Shown in pieces: positions 9,901 through 17,495 of a DNA stretch of 50,085 nucleotides. How positions within the stretch are numbered: position 1 is the first letter of the stretch; every line of letters starts with the position of its first letter. The stretch lies in assembly GCA_947452135.1 (NCBI GenBank), contig CANGBT010000004.1:1-50085 (forward strand), in the 5' to 3' direction. The notes beneath the pieces were generated by a model, which saw only the letters and a list, made by a program, of their open reading frames with translations, had not been told where the DNA came from and searched no databases. A program made the position numbers and the translations under genes. Origin of the DNA: Burkholderiales bacterium (GTDB lineage: Bacteria; Pseudomonadota; Gammaproteobacteria; Burkholderiales; Burkholderiaceae_C).

Positions 9901-12900
9901 CAGACCGTCGTAGACGCTCGTGTCGCGGCTGGCCGTCTGCGGCCCGAAGCCCATGTCCTGGCGCGAGGCGATGTCGGTGTCCACCGGCATGCTCGTGAGC
10001 CTGGACTTGGGAATGATCGCGTAGGTGTTGGGCTTGAGCAGCGTGTCAGAAGAACCCCCGCTGCCCGCGACCCACTCGATGGCCTGCACCTCGCCGCCAC
10101 CGGCAATGTCCACCGTGGCGCCCGGGTTCACGCTGACCTTGTCGCCGGCGAGCTGGATGGATTTGTCGGTGCTGCTGGGTCGATCCAGCGGGCTGGTCGC
10201 GCCGACGCCATCCACGTAGAGCCAGTCGATTCCCGACTTGGTGGTGCCCAGCGGCACGGTGAGCCCATGGGCCGACACCGAGGTGACGCTGCCCTCGGCC
10301 AGATCCAGCCGGGTCGTCGCCAGCAGGTTCAATGCGCCTTGGGGCGCCTTGAGCGTGCCGCCTTGCAAGATGGTGTCGGCGTTCAGCGTGAGCGTGCCGC
10401 CGACCGAATACACATCGCCGGCGGTTTGTCCGCTGCTGGCCACGCGAATCACGCCACCGGGCCGCACCGCACCGGCAGGCTGCTCGACCACGTTGAACGA
10501 GTAGTCGGTGCGCGTGCTCGGGTACACCTGAGTGGCCGTCAACGACAAGTTGCCTGCGGTCGTGAAGCTGCCCACGGTGCCGGTCTTGCCGGCGGGTGCG
10601 CCATCGGCCAGGGTGTCGACACGGCGGCCGCTGAGCTGGATGTCGCCTGCAGCCTGCAAGGCGGTCTCGGCCACGCCGTTGACGGTGATGGAGCCGAACA
10701 GGTCGATGCTGCCAGCCTGAACCGCCAACGTGCCGGCCCCTGCGCGGGTGGCCAGCGTGGGCGAGACCACGGTGGGCACCAGTTCGAAGGTCACGCCCTG
10801 AAGGTCGCGCGGGCCCAGCGACTGGCCGAGCGACACAGAGGCCGCGGCCACGGTGACTTTCGAATCGTTCAGCACATCGAGCAGCGGCGCATCGAGCCTC
10901 ACGCCGCGCTTGAAATCCAGCGCCATGTCGCCGTCGAAGCGAATGCTGTTTTCGGCCAGCAACCGCAGCTTGTCGAAGCCCGCCCGCTTGAGCGCGTCGA
11001 TGGACACGGCCGAGTCCACGTAGCCGGCCTGCGGATCCAGCGCCGCACCCGCGCCGGAGAGCACCAAGCGCCGCTCGTCGGGCCGCGAGGCCTTGCCATC
11101 AGGAGCCGTCACTTCCAGCGCGAAGCTGCCGCCGGCACCTTGATTGGAGGCACTGGCCGCCGCCAGCGTGCCGTCGAGCCGCGTCACCCCCTGGCTTTTC
11201 ACCACCAGCGTGCCCGCGTTGCCGTCAACGCGCCGTGGCGTCTGCCCGCTCGCAGCGCTCGCATCCGGCACATCGAGCACCCGCGAGACGCCACTGAGGT
11301 CGAGCGATGCGCCTTGCTGCACATCGACGCCCGCATTGGTGGCCTGCAGGGTGATGGATCCGGCGCCCACCACTTTGCCCAGGTTCAGGGCATTGGTGTT
11401 GGGCTGCGCGATGAACGTTCCGGCCACCGACACCGAGGCCGTGGAGCCCAGCGTCAGGTCAGGCGTGTCGACGTTCACCGGTGCGGCCAGCCGCATCGTG
11501 ACGCTGCCGCCGGGCGCACTGATGCGCCCGTCGATGCGCATGCCATTGACGGCAGACAGGTTGAGCCTGGCGTTGGGGTCGAGCGTGATCGAAGCGCCTT
11601 GTTCCAGCGTCAGGGCCGGGATGGACTCCTCGGCCACGCCGCCGGTGGCAAGCGTCAGGTTGGCCGATTGGCGCAGGTGGTCAGGCAGCCGTTGAACAGT
11701 CGCCGCCGAAGACAGGTCACCACCGGTGGCCAGACCCGCGACTTTCAGCGAGTCGATCACCAGGTTCTTTTGTTGCACCGCCAGTTGTGCGCCGCTGCGC
11801 ACCGCCAAGCCGTCGAGGCTGCTGATGCGGATGTCCGAGAAACCGTGCTCGCTGAACAGCTCGGGCGACAGCCGCGTGGTGTCAGCGGGCAACACGCCCG
11901 CCGCATCGGCCGCTTCAATCACCACCCGTGGCGTGCTGATGGCCAGGGTGCCGCCATTGCCTGCGGCAAAGCCGAGCAAGTCGGCCTGCATCCAGTCGGA
12001 GGTCAGGTCGAGCGAGCGCGCATTGGTGATGCTCAAGGCGCCGCCGTTGCCGTTGGTCACTTTGCGGCTGCGGTCGATGGCCCCACCGCCGCCCACGTCG
12101 AGCGTCGAGCCGGCTTCCAGCCGCGTGATCGAGGAGGCCGGCCCGGCGATGGTGATCTCGCCGCCGTTGAGCAGCGACCGCGTGGTGCCATCGCTGCGCA
12201 ACCGCCCGGACGGCAACACGTCGCCCACATAAGAGCCATCGGTGCTGGCCGTGTTGATCCACACGCCCTCGGTCGACAGCAACGCGCCGCTGCGCACCAC
12301 CGTGCCCACCGTCTGATCGGCGTTGATGCCCTCAAGCGAGATCTGCGGTGTCAGCGTGATCTTGCCGGCGGGCATCTTCACCTGACCGGCCACTTCGATG
12401 CCCGGCGCACGAAGCAGCAACTCGGAGCCGGGAGCGCCTTCGAGGCTCACGCCTTGCGGCACCACGATGTTGCCGTTGGAGTTGATCTCCACCGTGCCAA
12501 ACGATGCCTGCTCGTAGGTGTTCACGTCGGGCGTTGACGCCGCGCCGAACAGCTGGCTCGCCGCGAGCGTGACACGGTCGCGCTGCACATCGCTCAGCGT
12601 GCTGTCCACCCCGAACGCGTCGCCCAGGGTGTTGACGGCAGTCTGGGTGAACCTGACGTTGCCGATGCGCTGGGTTTCGGCAAAGTCGGTGCCTTCCAGG
12701 TTCAGCCCGCCGATGGCCAACGAGGCGCCCTGTGGCGCCTTGGTCAGCTGGTTGGGTCCGGCCGTGGCGCCGCCACGCAAGGTGCCGTCCAGCACCAGCC
12801 CGCCCTTCGAGCTGATCGCGATGGTCCCGCCGCGCTTGCCTTCCACAGAGGCGGCCTCATGCCGCCCGGCGCCGTAGAGCAAACCGGTGAAGACTTCTGT

Positions 12901-14637
12901 CTGCCCCCACCGCTGGTACGTCTTGGTGAACGTGTCGGCCACGGCCTTGTACGTCCGGTCCTTGGGCGCGGTGCCGATGTCGTAGAGCTTGCCGTCCTCG
13001 CCGAGCAGCCACGACGTGGCCACCGTGCCGGCGCCATAGCGATAGCCGCCGCCCGACGCATCGAGCGTGGCGCCCTGGCGCTGGATGATGTCGCCCGACG
13101 AGGCGATGCTGAGCTCGCCGCCCTCGGCGGTCTTTTCGCCCACCGTGCGCGCCTTCGCGTTCAGGTAACCCGTGAGGTCGAGCGTCGGGTTGGCCTTGCG
13201 CAGGTCCACCGTCACGGTGGCGCCACGCAGCACACCATTCTTTTGATCGGGGGAGTCCTTGAGCTCGTTCGAGGTGACCCGCAGCGTGAGCAGGTTGCTG
13301 TCGAACGGCAGATCGACCCAGCCACCGGCCACGCTGGTGGTGCTGCCCTGCCCGAGGTACACACGGGCGGCCGTCGCGTCGAGCGCATCGCTGGCGGTCA
13401 GCGCAATGCGGCCACCTGGCGCGTTGACGCTGCCGTAGCTCTCGATCAGCCGGGCATCGATGTTGATCACGCCACGCCGCGTGAGGAAGCTCTCGCTCTC
13501 GGGCAAGGTGGCCTTGTCTGCCGCGTCGGGCAGAACTTGCGTCACGCTGCCAGCGGCCAGCAGCACCTTGCCGGAGGCGCCCTTCTCGCCTGCGGCCGTG
13601 CGGCTGGTGGCTTGCAGATAAATCGAGCCGTTGGCCTGGATGGCGGTGTTCGCCGTGACCCGGCCCTCCTGGTTGATGACCATGGACGCCAGGGTGACGT
13701 TGCCACGGTCGGCGCTCAGGGTGCCCGCATTGCGGATCATGTCGCTCAGGTTGACCGGCACGCCCTCGCTGGCCTCCACCTCGACCATCATGCCGCGCAG
13801 CACGATGTTCTTGTCATCGGGCAGCGCCAGATAGACCTTGGCGCCAGCGGCCAGCATCACCTGGCCGTCGGGTGCGGTGATGAGCGCGTTCTGGTTGTCG
13901 ATGCGCGGGGCGATCAGCACGATCGAGCCGCCCGCCTTGGCCGTGAGCGTGGGCGCTGCGCCGCTGAGCCCGCCGTTGCCCAGAACGATGTCGGCGGGAC
14001 GCGCACCGTCCGGCCGGGTGGGCAGGCTCACGCCCTGATCGTCGTCATACGCGTAGCCGCCGGCGAAGGCCGGCTTGGCCAGATTGCCCTTGGCATCGCG
14101 GGCGATGCCGTCTGCCGTGAGCGAACCGGAATTCTTCGTGAACTGCTCGTTGCTCATGTTGAGCGTCGAGGCCACCAGCGCTTGCACATTGACCTGCGCA
14201 CCGGCGCCGAACAGGATGCCGTTCTGGTTGATCAGCAGCACCTGGCCGTTGGCGCTGAGCTTGCCCTGGATGACGCTCGGGTCTGCGCTGTAGATGCGGT
14301 TGAGCGCCGTGGCGGTGGGGCCGGGCTGGTTGAACCGGACCTCGGCATCGCTGGAAATGTTGAACGACTTCCAGTTGATGATGGCGTTTTGCGCAAACTG
14401 ATCGACGGTCAGCAAGCGGGTGGTGGCGCCACCCACCGGCGCGTTCACGGTGGCCACCGCGTTACCCCCCACCACACCGCGCAGCACCGGCAGCGTGCCC
14501 GCCGGCAGCTTGGCGGCTTGCCCCAAGGCGCTCGACGTACCGCCCAGCAAACCCAGGGACGCGAGCACCACCACGCTGCAGTGGGTGAACAGGCGCGGAG
14601 GTGACTGGAAGTTCGACCGGGGCGATTTGAGTTTCAT
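3961..14637 (-). CDS. Giant TpsA exoprotein, filamentous-haemagglutinin family (locus A)
   Basis: A 3,558-residue secreted protein. A long basic N-region and hydrophobic core (about 1-40, cut near SALGQ) precede a TPS secretion domain (about 45-170). That domain contains NQNGILFG (137-144), a variant of the NPNGI motif of FhaB. The body is a very long series of short Gly/Ala/Ser/Asp/Val-rich repeats typical of a right-handed beta-helix fibre. The end resembles the DUF3739-type C-terminus of this family (ILTVEVMGFGE). The last residues contain Cys3548 and Cys3555 (NCKETAKDC), the only obvious pair besides SCNVRNC in the body. Its transporter is presumably TpsB1 (21801-23366), which is not adjacent. 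No Shine-Dalgarno is evident at the ATG. An intrinsic terminator upstream (14761-14788) implies its own promoter. Confidence 0.92.
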   Translation of the reverse strand: MKLKSPRSNFQSPPRLFTHCSVVVLASLGLLGGTSSALGQAAKLPAGTLPVLRGVVGGNAVATVNAPVGGATTRLLTVDQFAQNAIINWKSFNISSDAEVRFNQPGPTATALNRIYSADPSVIQGKLSANGQVLLINQNGILFGAGAQVNVQALVASTLNMSNEQFTKNSGSLTADGIARDAKGNLAKPAFAGGYAYDDDQGVSLPTRPDGARPADIVLGNGGLSGAAPTLTAKAGGSIVLIAPRIDNQNALITAPDGQVMLAAGAKVYLALPDDKNIVLRGMMVEVEASEGVPVNLSDMIRNAGTLSADRGNVTLASMVINQEGRVTANTAIQANGSIYLQATSRTAAGEKGASGKVLLAAGSVTQVLPDAADKATLPESESFLTRRGVINIDARLIESYGSVNAPGGRIALTASDALDATAARVYLGQGSTTSVAGGWVDLPFDSNLLTLRVTSNELKDSPDQKNGVLRGATVTVDLRKANPTLDLTGYLNAKARTVGEKTAEGGELSIASSGDIIQRQGATLDASGGGYRYGAGTVATSWLLGEDGKLYDIGTAPKDRTYKAVADTFTKTYQRWGQTEVFTGLLYGAGRHEAASVEGKRGGTIAISSKGGLVLDGTLRGGATAGPNQLTKAPQGASLAIGGLNLEGTDFAETQRIGNVRFTQTAVNTLGDAFGVDSTLSDVQRDRVTLAASQLFGAASTPDVNTYEQASFGTVEINSNGNIVVPQGVSLEGAPGSELLLRAPGIEVAGQVKMPAGKITLTPQISLEGINADQTVGTVVRSGALLSTEGVWINTASTDGSYVGDVLPSGRLRSDGTTRSLLNGGEITIAGPASSITRLEAGSTLDVGGGGAIDRSRKVTNGNGGALSITNARSLDLTSDWMQADLLGFAAGNGGTLAISTPRVVIEAADAAGVLPADTTRLSPELFSEHGFSDIRISSLDGLAVRSGAQLAVQQKNLVIDSLKVAGLATGGDLSSAATVQRLPDHLRQSANLTLATGGVAEESIPALTLEQGASITLDPNARLNLSAVNGMRIDGRISAPGGSVTMRLAAPVNVDTPDLTLGSTASVSVAGTFIAQPNTNALNLGKVVGAGSITLQATNAGVDVQQGASLDLSGVSRVLDVPDASAASGQTPRRVDGNAGTLVVKSQGVTRLDGTLAAASASNQGAGGSFALEVTAPDGKASRPDERRLVLSGAGAALDPQAGYVDSAVSIDALKRAGFDKLRLLAENSIRFDGDMALDFKRGVRLDAPLLDVLNDSKVTVAAASVSLGQSLGPRDLQGVTFELVPTVVSPTLATRAGAGTLAVQAGSIDLFGSITVNGVAETALQAAGDIQLSGRRVDTLADGAPAGKTGTVGSFTTAGNLSLTATQVYPSTRTDYSFNVVEQPAGAVRPGGVIRVASSGQTAGDVYSVGGTLTLNADTILQGGTLKAPQGALNLLATTRLDLAEGSVTSVSAHGLTVPLGTTKSGIDWLYVDGVGATSPLDRPSSTDKSIQLAGDKVSVNPGATVDIAGGGEVQAIEWVAGSGGSSDTLLKPNTYAIIPKSRLTSMPVDTDIASRQDMGFGPQTASRDTSVYDGLYIGAGAVVPEGEYVLLPGRYALLPGAYLVQLQTGSTYANLQPRQTVQLTNGQTVVSGYRTARGTGVRESTTVGVLVRPGTDALRESDYTLSGSSFFAAAAESARKPVPRLPIDAGKLTIANVSELTLAGDFKTQAGTLTNAAGTTTGRVGAVDLVADRIAVVDTVGQAGIDSDFLQVGAADISRLGGSVLIGGRRSDSVAANGSTPITQITTGASRIVVANQAASELKAPELLFAATDEIELRSGSVLNGAGTAVSDAKQLLRSEAGGALLRLSSGAQASVDRGAAVDSSTGTISVAQGATLQADGSMLLDATRNTRSQGTLLVGERTVADGVTTRHGGALSLASSKVSLGETDGVVGLDDGLVLSNASLLALTSVDALLIKGYGGIDLIGAAAVGSADLGLLTLDASAIRGGAGAQGSTVRARQVQLVNSGTASGAFASGSHGSLGIEAGQRLVIGEGAKTISGFDSVTTTAGTEILGAGKGSLQVAADWTLQSPGVTVAAGAQQLWQAVDNASGTPDHKAMTLRHNAGSTAAAADSTAAGGRLQLEGRRVDVSTTVQARSGVIGIASRGTDAATDGVTLGAGGVLDARGMTKDHAGNVAVASAGRVELSADAGPVVLGSGATVDVRGVAGGDSGSLRIVAPELIMGAALKGEAASTGAGARFVLDAGALGSSTTTFSDLNTALNQGGFNEQRDIRVRSGNLAVLAGDVVTSRTISLAADAGRIDIAGTLDAQSVRGGGKVDVWAANGLALTGASVRAGGTSTGADAASPVSNGGVVRLSTASGSLEFDAASTIDVRPGAKGATGSVTFTVARDDSDSIASPVSLRGTVLGKRGSNGTDATVTLQAQRVYDVVDGALDVDAYAADHERFMSSVDTAAWMGSLQGDVSAHVRGATELRAAGDLTISNAWDLTTSQWLAGGEPGTLTLRSGGNLTVLNALGSPDDNILDGDTWNIRLVGGADLNAANPLATQRALTAQALAAGAGVPVTGHVVLSTDSAKVRTGTGSIEIAAAADFQMDALKSVVYTAGKTGQPDADVNGNKRWAQGGGSISVQAGRDAVGNSAEWITEWLRRPKLTASSAAASYGDWWAYRANFRQGLGTLGGGDIALAAGRDVDGLSAMLPTTGRHDLSGDVPVLDVAGGGDLRIVAGNDVRGGSYLVARGTGRIDAGGEVGAGTRTQLYLQGVSSGDVPDEARIRVEAGQGVYLQSVNNPTAVYMLANTKAQDKLSCNVRNCPPSFGSGSAVRTFFTYSGNSGIDLMAKSGDLLLGSELADVPSLANQAIPAQYRTGVGAYPASLRAVALEGNISSDALGGIVSYPSASAKVALLAQGSLLDMRFTGSDLDASLVANADQPNKNTALLTGAALVASGSQRRVVQRDDSAGYVFDLQAVSGKIDSTSDNTVTLSLPAVSRVSAGQDIGNVALLLQNLNDADLSVVQARTGDIHTAGIEIAGPGRLLVQAGRHLDLGAADIVRGSTRLGGIVASGNSFNASQTNDKSAQVTIVAGVTGNLDLAKLDASYDIIKGISQANGQGYPVDGTPGATTVTVVQLLRVLDTDPQQARVLSAASVEELAAADAAYAPFKNLAAKYPQLLATYQAAARSGSLPLGGAAAQSLVSGLYGLLNAETDKQAILNARSLSDLQRGTKGGSAYAAFAALDGYPRVLGEYQLRLGNGVPAPLELDPVRVVYADVFKRVIDEAIPAAQVGQGDISSYLTSIQSYGGSGIDLWAPNGNITVGLTTPDKGRTIGVLTNTGGAIRSVVSGNFNINQGKVLTAQGGDILILSTSGNIDAGRGALTSLSTPPPTRKAVTVTPESTPEDPNPEPVVIGYTYTLPPSISGSGIQTLTSDPDGLGPRTAPTPGSTALITPAGVVDAGEAGIRSGGAIFVDAQAVLNSSNISSAGPSVGVPVTASGSLAASVASSGSNTNTSKSGEDAANSAAAAARAAAAAEGMQKPSILTVEVMGFGEKNCKETAKDCLGK

Positions 14638-14760
14638 GTCAGGGAACGATCAACGGATGCAAGGCCCGATGGCGGGGCCGGTTCTCGGGCGAGATGATTC
14701 GATCGAGTTTCTTGAACTTGCGTGACAGCTTGATGGGGATCGGTCGATCGTCACCAAGCG

Positions 14761-14788
14761 AAAAAGCCAGCGCCTTGTGAGCGCTGGC
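14761..14788 (-). terminator. Intrinsic terminator after the PstS-like gene
   Basis: On the minus strand an 8-bp perfect stem (GCCAGCGC / GCGCTGGC, 7-base loop) is followed directly by TTTTT (14765-14761). It lies 48 bp after the stop of the gene at 14836-16308 and before tpsA1, so the two genes are probably transcribed separately. Confidence 0.85.
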
Positions 14789-14798
14789 CTGGACAAGT

Positions 14799-14818
14799 GC
14801 ACCGCCCGAAGGCGGTGC
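14799..14818 (-). terminator. UUCG-capped hairpin, first of two after the PstS-like gene
   Basis: A perfect 8-bp stem GCACCGCC/GGCGGTGC closes on a TTCG loop on the minus strand, the very stable UUCG tetraloop in RNA. It lacks its own T-run and stands 10 bases before the terminator at 14761-14788. It may protect the mRNA 3' end or help termination. Confidence 0.55.
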
Positions 14819-14835
14819 CAACCGGGACGGTCGTT

Positions 14836-16308
14836 TTAGAACGATGCCTTCGGTGCCTGGCAGTTGTCGACGGTGGCGCCGCCGACCAGCTTGTTCCAGG
14901 GAATCACCGAGCTCGCGCCGGTGTAGTCAGGGGACACAGCTGCGTCGTACGAAGCCATCAGGCCCGACGGACCGAACGACTGGTCAGTGCCGTTGATCAG
15001 CTTGATGATCGTGGCGTTCTTGAAGTCAGCCTTCAGGCGGGTCACGAAAGCCGAGTAGCCGGCAGCGCTGGCCGTCGGGTTGACGTTGACGCGGGTGTTG
15101 ATCGACGAATCGACGTACAGCGTGTACTTGCCGGCAGCCACGTCGGCCTGGGTCGGAGCAGCACCGTCGACCTTGACGTAACGGAAGTTGAACGTGCCTG
15201 GCTTGGTTTCACCCGTTTGCATGCCGATGGCGCCACGGCCCTGGAGGTTGTGATAGTTCAGGCAGTTCGACACGTTGCCGCCACCCGAGCCGCCATAGAC
15301 CAGAGGCTGAGCCGTCGGGCTGTTGCAAGTGGTGTCTGCATCGCCGGTGGTCAGGCCCGTCACGCCGCTGTCAGGCGTCACGAAGGTGTCGACGCTGTTG
15401 TGGCAGCTCTTGTAGGCCGACTCGCCGTTGGGCGTGCGGGCGATCAGGGCTTCAAACGTCTTTTGCGTGCCCGACGAGTCCACGCGGCGAGCCACGTAGA
15501 TGGTGTCGTCGGTCAAACCGGAGGTCACGCCAATGCCGGCCCAGCTCTGGCCGGCTTGCGTGAAGGCGGAGGTGACCTGCGCGCGGGACAGGCTGGGCAT
15601 GTTGGCCAGCGTGTCGCTGCCGGCGGTCAGGCCTTGCTGCGTTTGCAGGGCGTCGCGGATGTTCTTCGTGACAGGCACAGCGAAGATCAGGCTGTAGGCG
15701 GTTTCAGACAGCAAGTTGGTGGTGTTGGTCGTGAAGAACGCTGGCTCGACGTCGGACAGACCGATGTACGTCGTGGCACCGGTGGTCAGCAACGACGATG
15801 CACCGCCGCACTTCATGTTCACGTAGGTCGACAGCGAGCCCGTGCCGTCGAAGTCGAGGTTGCTGGTGGTCAGGTTGGTACCCGAGCAAGCTGGGCTGGT
15901 GGCGATCTTGGCCAGGTCCAGGAAAGGCAGGGTCTGGTTCAGGTTGACCGGGCCCACGCCGTTGCCCGAGCCACCGGCCGAGTACTTGTAGATGGCGAGC
16001 TGCGTGACGGCTGGCGTGCCCGTGCGAACGGTGATCTGGCCGGCGCCGGTGCCGATGTCAGGGGTGCAGAAGTAGGCGAAGTTGTTGCTGATTTCGAAGC
16101 GGTGCAGCGAACCGGCCGTGCACAGCGACAGGGCCGAACCCAGGATGCCGTTGTCCTGCGCGGTGGCGCCGGAGATGCGGATGTTTTGCGTGGTGCCGAC
16201 GAATTCGCTGGTGTTGGTGTAGTTCGATGGGGCCAGGGCGAACACGGAACCCGACGACATGGCGCCGCAGGCGGCCACGAGGGCCAGGGAGATCTTGGTG
16301 AGTTTCAT
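14836..16308 (-). CDS. Secreted PstS-like (type 2 periplasmic-binding fold) protein of unknown role, locus A
   Basis: A 490-residue protein with a clear signal peptide (MKLTKISLALVAACGAMSSGSVFA). After that, IRISGATAQDNGILG resembles the opening strand-loop of PstS-type binding proteins (usually ISGAS). ARRVDSSGTQKTFEALI (middle of the protein) resembles the phosphate-binding R-D-x-SGT segment. It shares blocks with the 514-residue protein at 47730-49274: SDV near the middle, PSLSRA, ARR-D-SGTQ, GAIG/YAIG and RYVKVDG/RFVKIDG. There is no ABC transporter nearby, so it is more likely a free or surface-associated binding protein than an uptake receptor. A good Shine-Dalgarno (AAGGAAAA) precedes the ATG. 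It sits 103 bp after the PEP-CTERM-like gene. Fold assignment is by motif only and the ligand is unknown. Confidence 0.6.
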   Translation of the reverse strand: MKLTKISLALVAACGAMSSGSVFALAPSNYTNTSEFVGTTQNIRISGATAQDNGILGSALSLCTAGSLHRFEISNNFAYFCTPDIGTGAGQITVRTGTPAVTQLAIYKYSAGGSGNGVGPVNLNQTLPFLDLAKIATSPACSGTNLTTSNLDFDGTGSLSTYVNMKCGGASSLLTTGATTYIGLSDVEPAFFTTNTTNLLSETAYSLIFAVPVTKNIRDALQTQQGLTAGSDTLANMPSLSRAQVTSAFTQAGQSWAGIGVTSGLTDDTIYVARRVDSSGTQKTFEALIARTPNGESAYKSCHNSVDTFVTPDSGVTGLTTGDADTTCNSPTAQPLVYGGSGGGNVSNCLNYHNLQGRGAIGMQTGETKPGTFNFRYVKVDGAAPTQADVAAGKYTLYVDSSINTRVNVNPTASAAGYSAFVTRLKADFKNATIIKLINGTDQSFGPSGLMASYDAAVSPDYTGASSVIPWNKLVGGATVDNCQAPKASF

Positions 16309-16411
16309 GGTTTTCCTTTTGACAGAGTGAAGTGAAAGAACAAGGACGGGAGCGGGGGGCGACGCAAAACCGCAGGGCGTGGCGTCAGCCCACTCGAAAA
16401 CATGCGATCGA

Positions 16412-17260
16412 TCAGGCCTGGGCAGCGGCCTTGCGGCGGCGAGCGGCAGAGCCCATGGCCACCAGACCCGAACCCAGCAGCCAGGCGGCAGCCGGCACCG
16501 GCACGGCGCCCGGGGTGCTTTCAGCGGCCAGCGAGTAGGTCAAGTCACCGGCAGACGACAGCGACAGCGTGGCGAAGCCGGCCAGGTTGCCGAACTCGAG
16601 CACGTTGGCAGCCGTCGAGGTCGAGCCCGTCGCGGTGCTGCGGGTCCAGTAGTACAGGTTGGCCGTGGCGTCCAGCGCGGTGGTCAGGAACGACTGGTTG
16701 ATGTAGCTGCCATTGGCGGCAGTCAGCTGCGAGCCGTTGAACGTGCCGGTGGCCGTGGGGTTGACGGTGTAGGCGCCGAAGGCGTTGATCGCGACCACGC
16801 CGTTGTCGATGGCACCGTTGGTCACGGCGGAGAACGACGCGCCGGTGGCAATCGCACCGATTTCGCGCTTGCGGTTGGTGCTGACCACGCCAACGCTGTC
16901 AGAAGCCACCACGGTCCAGCGAACGTCTGAAGCGGTCGTGCTGGAAAGCCAGGTGCTGAAAGACGCGTCACCGAAAGAGGTGGTGTTGCCGGCGTTCAGG
17001 GTCAGGCCAGCCGAAGGCGTCTTGTCATACACCGGGGTCAGCTCGCCCGTCGGGGTGATGCCCGAACCATCGCTGGGCAGGAAGCTGTTCATGTTGAAGC
17101 CGGTGTCGCGCACATAGAACGAACCCGTGGACTGGTTCCAGGCCACCAGAGCCAGCGAGCTGTTACCGGTGCCGGACGAGCCGACGGAAAAAGCTGCGTG
17201 CGAGGAGCCTGCGGCCACCAGCGCGGCGATGGCCGCGAGCGTCTTGACGTTGAGTTTCAT
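16412..17260 (-). CDS. Secreted protein with VPxPA-type PEP-CTERM sorting tail (copy 1)
   Basis: A 282-residue protein with a signal peptide (MKLNVKTLAAIAALVAAGSSHA) and a Ser/Thr/Gly-rich body. The C-terminal sorting signal is VPVPAAAWLLGSGLVAMGSA followed by ARRRK, matching the VPxPA variant of PEP-CTERM tails: motif, transmembrane helix, basic end. Such proteins are normally recognised by an exosortase, which is not in this window. I chose the ATG at 17260 because CAGGAAA lies just upstream and the signal peptide starts there; a further upstream start at 17287 lacks these. It is strikingly similar over its whole length to the protein at 23937-24788 (shared MNSFLP, GELTP-Y-KTP, SDSVGVV-TNRKREIGA). 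The body function is not recognised. Confidence 0.85.
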   Translation of the reverse strand: MKLNVKTLAAIAALVAAGSSHAAFSVGSSGTGNSSLALVAWNQSTGSFYVRDTGFNMNSFLPSDGSGITPTGELTPVYDKTPSAGLTLNAGNTTSFGDASFSTWLSSTTASDVRWTVVASDSVGVVSTNRKREIGAIATGASFSAVTNGAIDNGVVAINAFGAYTVNPTATGTFNGSQLTAANGSYINQSFLTTALDATANLYYWTRSTATGSTSTAANVLEFGNLAGFATLSLSSAGDLTYSLAAESTPGAVPVPAAAWLLGSGLVAMGSAARRRKAAAQA

Positions 17261-17393
17261 GATTGATTTCCTGTGGGTTAGGGACACTATTTATTGGGCT
17301 GTCGATCGGTCACTGGGATCCGTCTCAGCCAATCAGCGCTCATGACCAGGTCAAGGCCACCGACTGCCACCAATGTAGGAATTCGCCGTGACT

Positions 17394-17415
17394 GGGCGAT
17401 GTGCGCGAATCGCCC
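17394..17415. repeat. 7-bp inverted repeat upstream of PEP-CTERM copy 1
   Basis: GGGCGAT and ATCGCCC are separated by 8 bases, forming a perfect inverted repeat directly beside the CTAG-type dyad at 17420-17437. It could be a second operator or part of the 3' end of the GT41 transcript; no T-run follows. Confidence 0.35.
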
Positions 17416-17419
17416 GCAC

Positions 17420-17437
17420 CTAGTCCGTTCAGGCTAG
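17420..17437. promoter_or_regulatory. Candidate EpsA/LuxR-type operator (box 1)
   Basis: CTAGTCCGTTCAGGCTAG is an imperfect dyad of two 8-base arms around TT (6 of 8 arm positions complementary). It lies 160 bp upstream of the ATG of the PEP-CTERM-like gene at 17260. It shares the CTAG ends with the site at 26245-26262 and the TCCGTTC core with the site upstream of epsA at 28411-28428. CTAG is rare in this window. Assignment to EpsA is inference. Confidence 0.45.
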
Positions 17438-17495
17438 GCCGATGGGTGGTTTTTGGTGACAGGACGCGGCGGTCAGAGCGACCCGGCGTCAGATT

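Noticed and set aside
14639-14821. A 60-codon minus-strand frame ending just before tpsA1, with a basic segment IPIKLSRKFKKLD.
   Set aside because: Its only start lies upstream of, and is overlapped by, the two hairpins that end the previous transcript. No start codon or Shine-Dalgarno occurs after the terminator. It is more likely the tpsA1 promoter region.
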